Source of the DNA: Maniola hyperantus
Taxonomy: Eukaryota > Arthropoda > Insecta > Lepidoptera > Nymphalidae
Direction: 5' to 3'
Assembly: GCF_902806685.2 (NCBI RefSeq)
Contig: NC_048541.1
Span: 13,030,662 to 13,094,661 of the forward strand
DNA: 64,000 nucleotides
This document shows positions 12,712 through 22,120 of this stretch, in pieces. The notes under the pieces are model-generated. The model was not told the origin of the DNA. It saw only the letters and a program-made list of their open reading frames with translations, and made no database searches. The stretch's first letter is position 1, and every line of letters starts with the position of its first letter. A program made the translations under genes and the position numbers.

Positions 12712-12935
12712 AAAATGGACCTTAACAACCTTGTTTTAAAGCTCAGGTTCGTTTAAACTACTTCTAGCGCTCCAAGCGGTACCTTGCGAAGTTAAAATCG
12801 GTGGTACTGATTTTTTTTACTTTAACCAGACCCTGTAGCTACATTTTACTCCAGCGTTATGTGTTTTGACGAACGAATTCTATGAACATTGGTGGTAAAA
12901 TTTCGTACTAACCAAACCGATGTAACTAAAACCAT
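12712..12935. repeat. Dispersed repeat R1, copy 2
   Basis: Begins 'aaaatggaccttaacaacct' and repeats the landmarks of the copy at 9600 in the same order, with many substitutions. Same orientation as the other two copies. Confidence 0.7.
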
Positions 12936-13616
12936 CGTTTCGTTGATCTGTACTTTGTGACTAGTGCACAAGCGCTCGGCTCGCTACTGCGAAGGTGCAG
13001 ATGTGTAGTGGTTCGTCAATCACGGGGTGCACCGTGATGTTTAGCTTGATTCGCTTTGCTTGACTCTAGAATAGATGACTGTGCAATTTTAACTTTCATG
13101 GAAAGCTGTATAGACGTTTGTAATCGATCTTCCCGAATTTTTGACGTTTTTAAAACGTAAAAAAAGGCAAATGTTATATAATATACAGTAGGATTTAAGC
13201 TAATTGGCGCCTGAGAAGTTAGTCACAAGTCGCGTAAGTGACATTATTTCCGGACACCTATAAAAAAATGTGACTAAATAATTTACCGTCACTGTTTTTC
13301 CGTACAAGGATGGTCCGGTCTCGCATCTCACTTCTTAGCCTCCAAAAAGATTGAATCGAACTATTGCTTGCCCTGTTTTCTTAGTTATGGTGCATCCAAC
13401 ATCCATGCTCAGTATAATTTTTCATTGGTTTAAGATCAAGTATATACTTACTAGAAAAGCAAGTAGTCCCCATGAATACCTGCTCGGGATTCAAACTCGC
13501 GATCCCCAACACTAGTAGTCACTTTTAACTACGAGCTTTTCAAATAATAACTGATTTCAGACATGAAGACTTACAAAAATAAATGTTATACAATGCAAAC
13601 TTTATGACCCGTCAAC

Positions 13617-13673
13617 ACTTGCTAGTCACTGCGCACAGTCAAGCAGCTTGACTGCGCAGTGACTCGCAAGTTG
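13617..13673. repeat. Hairpin with about 25-bp arms
   Basis: 'aacttgctagtcactgcg' pairs with 'cgcagtgactcgcaagtt' after a short middle. It could be a very small MITE or the remnant of one. Nothing suggests a terminator role in this setting. Confidence 0.5.
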
Positions 13674-13730
13674 TGACAGGTGATCAAGCGAAAGCTGCAA
13701 CTTCAAAGTGATCAAAAGGTTTGGTAATAT

Positions 13731-14256
13731 AGGTAGACCAGAATCTCATCAAAAATACGGAATTGAAATTCCAAAGTTAGCAACACTGTACTCTGTGAAT
13801 ATCCTATGTACATATTACTCTGTGGTGAATATTGTAGTGAATTATTAATATTCACTACAGCGTACTATGGATATTCACAGAGTACAGTTGCTAGCTAGTA
13901 GTAGTGTTGCTAACTTTTGAATTTCATTTCATGAGATTCTGGTCTCAGAGGCGTCTTTACCTATGGTGCAGGGTGTGCGGCGCACAGGGGCGCCGGGTCT
14001 AAGGGGGCGCCGAGCGCCCTCTAATGCGACACCTCCAAAGATGCGTCGATGCCGGCGCTCTCAAAGACCCTGCGCTCGTGTTATAGCCGACGCCGTCATC
14101 ATTAAAAATTGCACCATTTGCATCCGAATTTCCGTTTGAAAATATAACTGTTAGTATTCCATTTTGACCCTGCTTCTACTAGACTAGAGGGCGCCAGGGT
14201 ACTGGTTGCACACGGGCGCCACAAGGGCTAGAGATGCCTCTGTCTGGTCTATAGTA
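13731..14256. mobile_element. MITE interrupted by a hAT-type MITE
   Basis: The inverted ends 'agaccagaatctcat' and 'atgagattctggtct' and the inner arms 'tactctgtgaatatcc' and 'ggatattcacagagta' define a palindromic element of about 220 bp. Its right terminus has been split by the hAT MITE at 13946-14242. Taking that insert and one target copy out restores a continuous right end. Confidence 0.75.
13946..14242. mobile_element. hAT-type MITE with 8-bp target duplication
   Basis: 297 bp. It begins 'cagaggcgtctttacc' and ends with the near complement 'gatgcctctg'. Subterminal 'gcgcacaggggcgcc' and 'gcacacgggcgcc' also pair. The 8 bases TCTGGTCT flank it exactly on both sides (13938-13945 and 14243-14250). 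An 8-bp duplication and CAGRG-type ends are typical of the hAT superfamily. No transposase is encoded. Confidence 0.92.
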
Positions 14257-15370
14257 TTTTATTGTATAGACGCGATGTACGGATGCACCCGCATTTAATG
14301 TGTATGTAGACAACGCAGAAACAAGCACTGTGGTGACTAGAAAATACATTTATATTCGTACATGTTGTTTTATAATAATAATAACAAAATATTTAATTTC
14401 ATTACAAAATTTGTTTTATTTTCCGCCCTGAAACCATTTCAAAGTAGATGCGACTTATATAGAAGTAGCGAGCGGCGGGAACCATGATTAATTTGTTATT
14501 TTGATTTGTCGAAAACTCAGTTGCATGAGTCGTGGTCACGACGGGATTGCAGTGCTGAGAGAGATGAAGTTCGAGCTGTCATGGACGGTACCCACAATAT
14601 AATAATATGTCGTTAAACCACGAATAAATCGTTCGGTTCAAACGGCATTATTATAATGATGCATACAAACAAACTGAATAAACGTTATTGTAAACAAGCC
14701 GTGATTTTATGCAAAGGATAGCTATTAGCTACCAAGATCCTGTAATGCACACTAACACTATAGGACACTGACGCATTCGAACGCAGTATGCTTTTATGTC
14801 GTTGGCACAAAAGCGTTTAATCGCTTCGCTAATTCAACTACAATATATTTCTAGACTTTACATGGCGGTTAAGCCGTTCGCCCCCACGTCATTTCAAACT
14901 TCATACAGCTAATGGTATACTGATTCTGATCGCAACTATAAAGTATTCGCGTCTTTTTCTTCGGTTTAAAGACATTTATTTTCTCAATAAAGAACACAAT
15001 AGTTTAAAATTCATCTTCCGTCCTTTTATATAGCAATATAAAATAGAAAAAGATGCACATACTTTAAATTTAGTTTTTTACTTTAAAAAACACCAGAATT
15101 GACGCCAATGGCACATTTGGTATATAAAGCAGACATATCCGCTCGTTTCCACGCCTCGACACTTCTATATAAAATGCGCCTTAGACACCCTATTGGCTAT
15201 ATTAATCGTAATATTATTTGGCTAGTATTGAGGTCTTTTGAGTATGATATAATTTATTAGTAGTGGAGATTCTAGATATGTTAAGATACAAAACATTTTT
15301 ATCAAAATGTTAAATCGACAATGGTATTATTCGGTAGTACAAAAACCTCTTAGGCTCAATTTACTCTGAA

Positions 15371-15549
15371 AGGGAATGGAAACGAATTAAGTAAATATCA
15401 CATAGCATATTGCCTTCTATCTCCACCAAGTAAAACATAAATTTCTTCCGGCGACTTTTTCATTTGGGCAAGAAGTTTGTATTTTACAAAGTGGAGACAA
15501 AAGTCAATATGCTATGTGATATTTTAGAAATTCGATTCCATTTCCTTTT
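15371..15549. mobile_element. Palindromic MITE
   Basis: The ends 'agggaatggaaacgaatt' and 'attcgattccatttccttt' pair, and further in 'aaatatcacatagcatattg' pairs with 'caatatgctatgtgatattt'. Part of the same family ('gtggagataaag', 'gtgatattttagatta') appears near 63195-63235. Confidence 0.8.
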
Positions 15550-15617
15550 AATGTAAATTCATTGACAAGACGTTGACAAACTAAAAAAATCTTCCTCTTA
15601 CGTCATCTCTTACAAAT

Positions 15618-15720
15618 GACCAATCACAATATGTTTAATTCGAAAATGTTTTTAAAACATTCAAAATTCGAATTCGAAAACAGTTTTGTTTGTGATTGGT
15701 TGGTGACTGAAAATGGTTAG
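15618..15720. mobile_element. Palindromic MITE family B, copy 1
   Basis: 'gaccaatcacaatatg' on the left and 'tgtgattggttggtgactga' on the right pair around 'aattcgaattcg'. A longer copy is at 31848-31994. It has no coding capacity. Confidence 0.7.
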
Positions 15721-16555
15721 CGCCCACTGATAGTTTCTCTGTCATTTGTATGCGATTACGTAACATAGACAGCCCCATACTCAGTTCTTTCCGCGGATAG
15801 AGTATAGGTAATTTTGAAGTTGTCAATTCAGTTTAGTTTGGTGATTTTTGTGCAACCAAATTGTTGAAAGTTTAATCCATGATGATGCGCCCCACTCTTT
15901 GTCCCAATCGTTTACAGTGCAAGTGTGCTAAGTACTTCTTCTTTTAATATATGGCTTTTTTCAGTGCCATGATGCTAAGTACCTACTGTTAGAGCAAGTT
16001 TTATCATAATGCACCAATCAGTAATGTGGGTACACCTACCCACACAGACGAATATAAATTGGCTAAAAATTATTCCCCGTAGTTTCCCCGCATGCAAAAT
16101 AGTGAGGCGCGTCTTCATGGATTGAACTATCTATAGCACTAACGAAAAATTAATGTTTACCAAGCAGAATGTTACAAGTTCCCTAACTACATTAGCATAA
16201 AAACAATTTTTTAATTACATCATAATCATAAAAGCATCGGAACTTTTGTATATTATAAAAGAAATGCATTGCAATTTAATGTGTTCATCTTGTCTTGCAC
16301 GAATCCGAAATTAGACCATAGATCAAGTTTCTTTATTAACTGACACCCATTGCGAACACCTGGCGAAAAAAAAATAGGTAACTCAAGGACCCTCTAGGCC
16401 CATTTTACTCGGCACGATAATATATAATTGAAACTCGAAATTATCGTAAAGAAATATTTGGTACCTGGCAATTAGTTTTCGTGCAAGACATGTAAATAAA
16501 TCAATAACAATAATAGCTTTAGCTACGCTCTATAACTAATTATTGATGTGCCTCC

Positions 16556-16731
16556 GGAAAACATACAGCATTTATGTATGAAGAAGCAATTATGTACTCA
16601 CCGCATATATGCGCGCTTCATCCATAAACATGTATATTCCTATGCAATAATGTAGTTTACCTTACCGGATATAGGGGCGCTAGTGTCTCACCCAGCAAGG
16701 CAGTGAGCCGCTGCCATCTTGGATGTCATAG
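16556..16731 (+). repeat. Left inverted terminal repeat of the DIRS element
   Basis: 176 bp, from 'ggaaaacatacagcatttat' to 'catcttggatgtcatag'. Read by eye it is an exact reverse complement of 21342-21517. About 12 bases of left-only edge ('tgatgtgcctcc') lie outside it and reappear, complemented, in the internal complementary region. Confidence 0.95.
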
Positions 16732-16838
16732 CGTTGTGTACTTTCGCCGCGTGCGCGTCGAATCTAAAATTATATCGTTAATCCGTCTTCCTTTGCAAAA
16801 AAATTATTTTCAATAAGTGCAATAAATGTGATAATACG

Positions 16839-18340
16839 GTGATCATGATATATATTTTCTTATTATTTCGTAATATTACCGTGGGGACATTTTGGTTGGA
16901 CCCCACGTGCGCGAACAATGTCGATAGGCTACGTAAGCTAATCGATCTGGTGTTTCGCGCTTATTGGTGCCTGAGAGGGCTCTTGAAAAAGGGGATACCT
17001 CGACATCCAGCAGCGATTCAAGCAACGAGCAGGATTGAGAGTGACTCCCGAGAGAAACGGCGAGAAATTACCAGGTAACGATCGATCCTCGGATCGATGC
17101 GTTATACAACCAGGTGAGTTTTCTTACATATCTTATAATGCATTTACCATATTGTGTATCTAATGCAAATGAGATGCTAATTGAGAAACCAAATTAAACA
17201 AATGGCGATTTGGTTGACGAACGTGTCGACACCGACACCGAAATCTAAATCTGGATCTAGGTTTCTTTAATACAAATTTTGGCGAGGAAAAGTCCCAATG
17301 GTTACCTATAATCGGTTATTGAATCTATTTATTTTATGTACAAAGTTAATTGAGTGCAATTTAAATTTTACGCCAGTGAATCGAATGATAACATTTTATC
17401 TCGCCCACGTGGCGAGATGTTGGTTATAACAAGACATTGGTTAAATTGCTCATTTAAAGGGGTTTCGTAAACTGAAAATAACGGAGAACTGTACTCACTA
17501 AACAATAGCTAACACTTATTTGGCCCCACTGAGGACATCATGGCCGTTACCACCAATGCTTTATTATACCAAACAGAACTCAGTTAAGAATCCAGATACC
17601 CCCTTTAATAAATGACTGAAACATTCAGATGATAAAGTCGCCCTTTGGTCTAAGTATCTCCTGCATTTTTATTCTTTTGAATATAATGATTAGCAATAAA
17701 GATGGTTAAATAAATAAATAACATTCAGCAAATCATCTTTGTCTTAAAAATTATCAGAACAAACTTTACAAATTGTTTGGGTAACAGGCGAATGTATAGC
17801 ATAATATATTATGTAAGGCGCAGGAGATGAATATCAGACAGAATTTTCATGGAGATGTTTATTTTAAATACTCTAAGGAAATTTTGGATACGGTATTTGC
17901 ATATGTCAAAAGTGAATGGTTTCTCAGTGATGGCTGAATGGAGGGTCTTCCACTGGAAGCCTCTCGGACCTCACATATCTGATATGTGAGGTCCGCACCC
18001 TTTGTTAGTTTTGGGTGTGATAACCATTTTAAATTATTGATTAAGCTGGAAAAGTACGTCAAATCATTGTGACGTCACATGCCAGTGTTTCATGGGGCCT
18101 CGCGTGCTGAGCGTGTGTTTTAACGCTTTATAGGATACTGATTTGACTAGTTGTCAAATACCGGATTGGCTTTTAACAATAGTGACGAGGTTCTTTTTGG
18201 ATAAAGCAACACTCACTGCGTTTATGCAATCCCCTGGTGGCCCATATTTATAAATATTACAGCTATAAATGCCTACAATCGAAAAACCTATCCAACACAA
18301 TATGTTACAGGTTATGTAATGACATTCTAATATCGTTGGC
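16839..18340 (+). other. 5' interior of the DIRS element, no gene recognised
   Basis: This is the position where DIRS elements encode gag. A 79-codon open frame at 16839-17078 has no motif I can name, and the rest is interrupted. At 17966-17994 there is a perfect hairpin: two 13-base arms (GGACCTCACATAT and its complement) around CTG. Confidence 0.5.
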
Positions 18341-18806
18341 AAGCTTTTGGTGCAAACAGTTTTTGTAAATGTCAATTACGGTATTTCGAATACCCTAATA
18401 CAAGAAACTACCCCCGGTAATGCCCACAAAACAAATAATGCAACATGCAACCTGGTCACCTGTCACGACTTAAATGACACAAGAATTACTGGACCAAAAC
18501 TAGTAGAAGTGGTTGTGGTTCACAAGGAAATGCCCAGTTTTATCTCCGAGCTTTTTCTGCGGAAGGAAAACGTTGGATCGATGCGTCTGATTTTCGACCC
18601 TCGAGAACGAAACAAATTTGTGAAACAAAACTATCCCGTCTGATTTGTCATACCGGTTCGTAGCTTTCTACAACAAAAGTTGGACAACCTGTCTAATTTT
18701 TGGGTCTGGCGGCAGCGCCCCACCTGTAACATGCTCGGTTGCGGAAACCTTGCATGCGAAGGAATGTCGAGTGCTAGTCTACCTAGACGACTTCCTTCTG
18801 GTCAAT

Positions 18807-18946
18807 CAAGACCAATCCAAGTTATGTCTTCAGGCTGCGGAAGCCGTGAGGCACTTGGAACTTCTGGGCTGGCAATTCTGGTCAACTAAGACCAATCCAG
18901 GTTATTCCTTCACGCTGCGGAAGCGTGAGGTCCTTGGAACTTCGGG
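18807..18946 (+). repeat. 79-bp tandem duplication inside the reverse transcriptase remnant
   Basis: 'aagaccaatccaagttatg' at 18808 and 'aagaccaatccaggttat' at 18887 each start a stretch with 'gctgcggaag', 'gtgagg' and 'cttggaacttc'. Two imperfect copies sit head to tail, the second running up to the 5S rRNA insertion. Confidence 0.8.
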
Positions 18947-18968
18947 GCAGGGGGATCAATTACCAAAA

Positions 18969-19034
18969 GCCAACGTCCATACCATGTTGAAGACACCGGT
19001 TCTCGTCCGATCACCGAAGTTAAGCAACATCGGG
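18969..19034 (+). rRNA. 5S rRNA fragment (5' half), inserted in the DIRS element
   Basis: 66 bases follow the 5' half of animal 5S rRNA almost base for base, from 'gccaacgtccatacc' through 'cggttctcgtccgatcacc' and 'gaagttaagcaacatcggg'. The 3' half, with most of the internal RNA polymerase III promoter, is missing, so it is a pseudogene. The element's own sequence 'gggatcaattac' occurs on both sides (18950 and 19032), as if duplicated at insertion or by template switching. Confidence 0.92.
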
Positions 19035-19499
19035 ATCAATTACTAAAAGTCAATTCTAACACTCACACAAGACCTACAATACCTGGGTATTCGTTGGCAG
19101 ACTATAAGAAAATTCAATGTTCTTGCCCATAATAAAGAGTAAAAAACTATCAACGAGACCTTTGAGAGAATTATTACTGAAAATATCTGAAATCACTCTT
19201 CACGAAATGCAACGGTTGCTAGGACAGTCAGACTTCGCCAGTTTAGTAACTCCCAGAAGCAGACTACATTCTGATCAGATCCAAATACGCCTCAAACGTT
19301 TCGATAATATGTTTTAGACTGCTGAATCCACAATCGTGGAACAGGGAATGACATGGCGGCGCGGAACCACATGTCTCAGGCTGCCAATATGTACACCTAA
19401 AACCTGCCATCCACTGCTTGGCGAATAATGCCTCTGATTGGCTTTTAGTGCCCAATTAAACGGGAAATTAATGCCAGAAACTTGGTGAGTGCATCAAAA

Positions 19500-20950
19500 A
19501 TGATAGCACAGCAATAGAAGGAACTTTATGCAGTTATAGTGGCAATTGAAGACAGCACAAGAACTCTGTAAAAATCGCAAGTCTTAGTTCAATCGAACAC
19601 TCATTCGTTCACTCACTCGTTCGTTCTAACGTTCATTTTAATGAACAAAGTCGTGGGTTTTACTGATTCTAACAATCGAACTCCCGCACATAACAGATTA
19701 CATTATTGGCTCAAGGCTGTCACGAGGAAAACCTCCCACAGAGTGTCATCTTTTCCCTCAAGCGCCGTCCGAGATCGATTTGGTTGCAGCACAACAGATT
19801 ACTGTAGTAGGGAATAAAGATGGTGTGATGTCTTTATCGACTGCAAAGATTGATCAGCAAGTTATAGATGCTTTCAACAGGTCATTGAGACATCAATTTA
19901 GCATGGGTGTTTTCTTCTCCAAACTAATTGCCAAAAGTACTGACTTACTTGAACAAGTGCAGCTGGGGTGTACTTAAATGTGGCACGTGAAAGACCTTTG
20001 GGCTTCAAGATTTGAAAGCAGAGCTCAAATGAACTATAGAACCTATCAGGGACTCTGATAGATGTCACGACATTACAGTGTCCACCAGACATTTACACGG
20101 AAGCTGAAAAAATTGAGGATGGGTGCCCAAATAAAGGAGTAGTCTATACGAGAATTAAAGAACAGGTGCTTGTTGGAAGCAATTTTTGTCCTACCTACCT
20201 ACCAGACATCAAAAATGGTTAAACTGGTGCGAAACCTGGTGGCGGTTAACTTTCTATGATCCACATGTGGACACTAGGCAATTATTGACGTGGCTAAACT
20301 CAAAATTACTAAACCATTTATCATACAGGACCTTAAGGTAGAGCTCAAGCGCTAACTACAGAAGCTCTCATTTAAGCACACACTTCCCGAGATATCTAGA
20401 CGAACCTATATGGACAATTGTTGCCCTGGAACGAAGGGTTGACAACTGAAAGTCTGTGTCACCGGGAAAAATATATTATATACTTTATTTGGCCCAAAGA
20501 CTGACACTCACTCTTAACATAAATACGGATGGACACTTTCAAAACAATAGTATAACAGAAAACATAATTCTCTATTAATGTACTAGTATACTACAGTAGT
20601 ACTACATGTATGTCTTTGACACAGGAAAATAGGTCAAGCAGAATGAAGTTAAGAATTTAAATATATTGTAATCTTTTTATCACCAACTGTAATGAAACTG
20701 AAGCCGCATCACGTACTGTAATAGATCACTGGAACAGTTCAGTTCTTAAGCAATGTGGCAGCATTCCTGTATCCCCAGGGATTCATCAGTGGATCAACAG
20801 TAGTTTCTTTGGGGACAGATAACCAATCAATGGACGATATACTCGTATCTCGTGGTAACTGGAGATTACCAGACACTCTTGTTGAAATCATTATTGCCCG
20901 GAGGAGATCTCAAAATAACTGAAGCTTATTTTTCAATATAATCATTATAT
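19500..20950 (+). pseudogene. DIRS RNase H linker and tyrosine recombinase, broken
   Basis: About 19755-19780 encodes a form of the P-[SE]-EIDL motif usual after the RNase H domain of DIRS elements. About 20190-20290 reads TYLPDIKNG, then FYDPHVDTRQLLTWL in another frame, like the N-terminal core-binding domain of a DIRS tyrosine recombinase. About 20827-20885 encodes SMDDILVSRGNWRLPDTL, matching the C-terminal block of that enzyme. Many stops lie between them. The exact catalytic Arg/His/Tyr residues could not be placed. Confidence 0.7.
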
Positions 20951-21213
20951 GGTCCGGTTTGAGTTTTAGTAATCCTTATCAAAATTACAGACATAAATCA
21001 TTTAAATTGTTTGTCTTTTAGACATTATATTTTAACTTATTAACCCTGGTTAGAAATAACAATAACTTTAATAGGTGACAATGAATGAAGGGGACGTGGT
21101 TATATGATCTAACTTAACGATTAATATTTTTGTTATTCAATTGACAGATTAACTCCCTTTGATTCATCATAGCGTTGTGGGTAATACATTTCACCAGCAG
21201 ATAACAAACACGT

Positions 21214-21317
21214 CTTCATACATAAATGCTGTATGTTTTCCGGAGGCACATCAATATGACGGTTTTACATTACAATAAAACCGATATTATGTGCCGAGAG
21301 GGAAAACATACAGCATT
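21214..21317 (+). repeat. Internal complementary region of the DIRS element
   Basis: Its first 40 bases (21214-21253) are the reverse complement of the left edge, and the rest ('aatatgacggttttacatta' through 'ccgagagggaaaacatacag') is the reverse complement of the right edge. In DIRS-1 this region is thought to template completion of the ends and formation of the circular intermediate. The junction lies at the AATA around 21253-21256. Confidence 0.92.
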
Positions 21318-21341
21318 GCAGGAACTTCTTCCTGGTGAAGA

Positions 21342-21565
21342 CTATGACATCCAAGATGGCAGCGGCTCACTGCCTTGCTGGGTGAGACACTAGCGCCCCT
21401 ATATCCGGTAAGGTAAACTACATTATTGCATAGGAATATACATGTTTATGGATGAAGCGCGCATATATGCGGTGAGTACATAATTGCTTCTTCATACATA
21501 AATGCTGTATGTTTTCCCTCTCGGCACATAATATCGGTTTTATTGTAATGTAAAACCGTCATATT
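21342..21565 (-). repeat. Right inverted terminal repeat and edge of the DIRS element
   Basis: 21342-21517 is the reverse complement of the left repeat. 21518-21565 is a right-only extension that contains a small palindrome ('cggttttattg' / 'taatgtaaaaccg'). Confidence 0.93.
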
Positions 21566-22120
21566 ATGAACTGAGCAAACCATTAAAACAATATTAACAT
21601 TTTATGTATACTCAACTTGAGTAAAAAAAATTGAACAACGCTAGAATATAAAGATCGTCACTGACTGACATACATCGCACCGCCATCTATCTACATCACA
21701 CATCTACCACACATAGCGTGATTTCAAAAATATATCAACGAAATAGCAGTAGGCTTAGCACAAGTTCCCACATCTCGACAACGTTGATAGATTTCGAGTT
21801 TCGAGGCAATATAACGTCAAACGTAAAATGAATAGAAACTCTTTAACGAAACGCGCTACTGAAACCCTACAAAAAATTCACCATGGGCGACCTGCCTTAG
21901 TCAATCTCGCTTTGCAACACCTCCAATCTCAGGATTATTTATTTGAAAACTCGGCAAGCGTGAATCTAATCATTGTCAGAATAATAAGTATGTATCTATA
22001 GAACACAACTTAAAGCTATTTTAGCATTATTTCACAGACATGTCGCAGTGGTATCGAGTCAGTGACGACTAATATATCCATTAAAAAAATTCTTATTATA
22101 AAAATTAACCTAGTAAAAGT

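Larger units (their letters stand above)
8214..16540. other. 3' UTR of the P4-ATPase gene, then repeat-rich spacer
   Basis: No protein-coding exon could be supported in this 8.3 kb. The first part is presumably 3' UTR. AATAAA signals occur at 9941-9946 and 10965-10970 among others, but the true poly(A) site cannot be chosen from sequence alone. Several palindromic elements and one three-copy repeat family are listed separately. The rest is AT-rich and unmarked. Confidence 0.5.
18347..19320 (+). pseudogene. DIRS reverse transcriptase, broken
   Basis: Remnants appear in different frames. 18347-18640 ends in MRLIFDPRERNKFVKQNYPV, the typical start of a DIRS reverse transcriptase, followed by a stop. 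18645-19046 carries the catalytic block as VLVYLDDFLLV (about 18769-18801) and the following helix, then TQDLQYLGIRW (about 19064-19098) lies in another frame. A 79-bp tandem duplication and a 66-bp 5S rRNA piece interrupt the region between these blocks. No functional enzyme can be made from it. Confidence 0.85.
16541..21565 (+). mobile_element. DIRS-type tyrosine-recombinase retrotransposon, non-autonomous
   Basis: A 5.0-kb element with the full DIRS structural set: inverted terminal repeats at both ends (16556-16731 and 21342-21517), a unique right-end extension (21518-21565), and an internal complementary region (21214-21317) that joins the complement of the left edge to the complement of the right edge. 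The ends are therefore set to within a few bases, near 16541-16544 and 21562-21565, and share a short AATA at the junction. No target duplication is expected for this class, and none is seen. The interior (about 16.9-20.9 kb) holds remnants of reverse transcriptase and tyrosine recombinase in the + orientation, broken by many stops and shifts. The gag part is not recognisable. Confidence 0.93.

Noticed and set aside
16839..17078. A functional small protein in the DIRS element
   Set aside because: It may be a gag remnant, but no conserved motif supports it and the following frames are broken.
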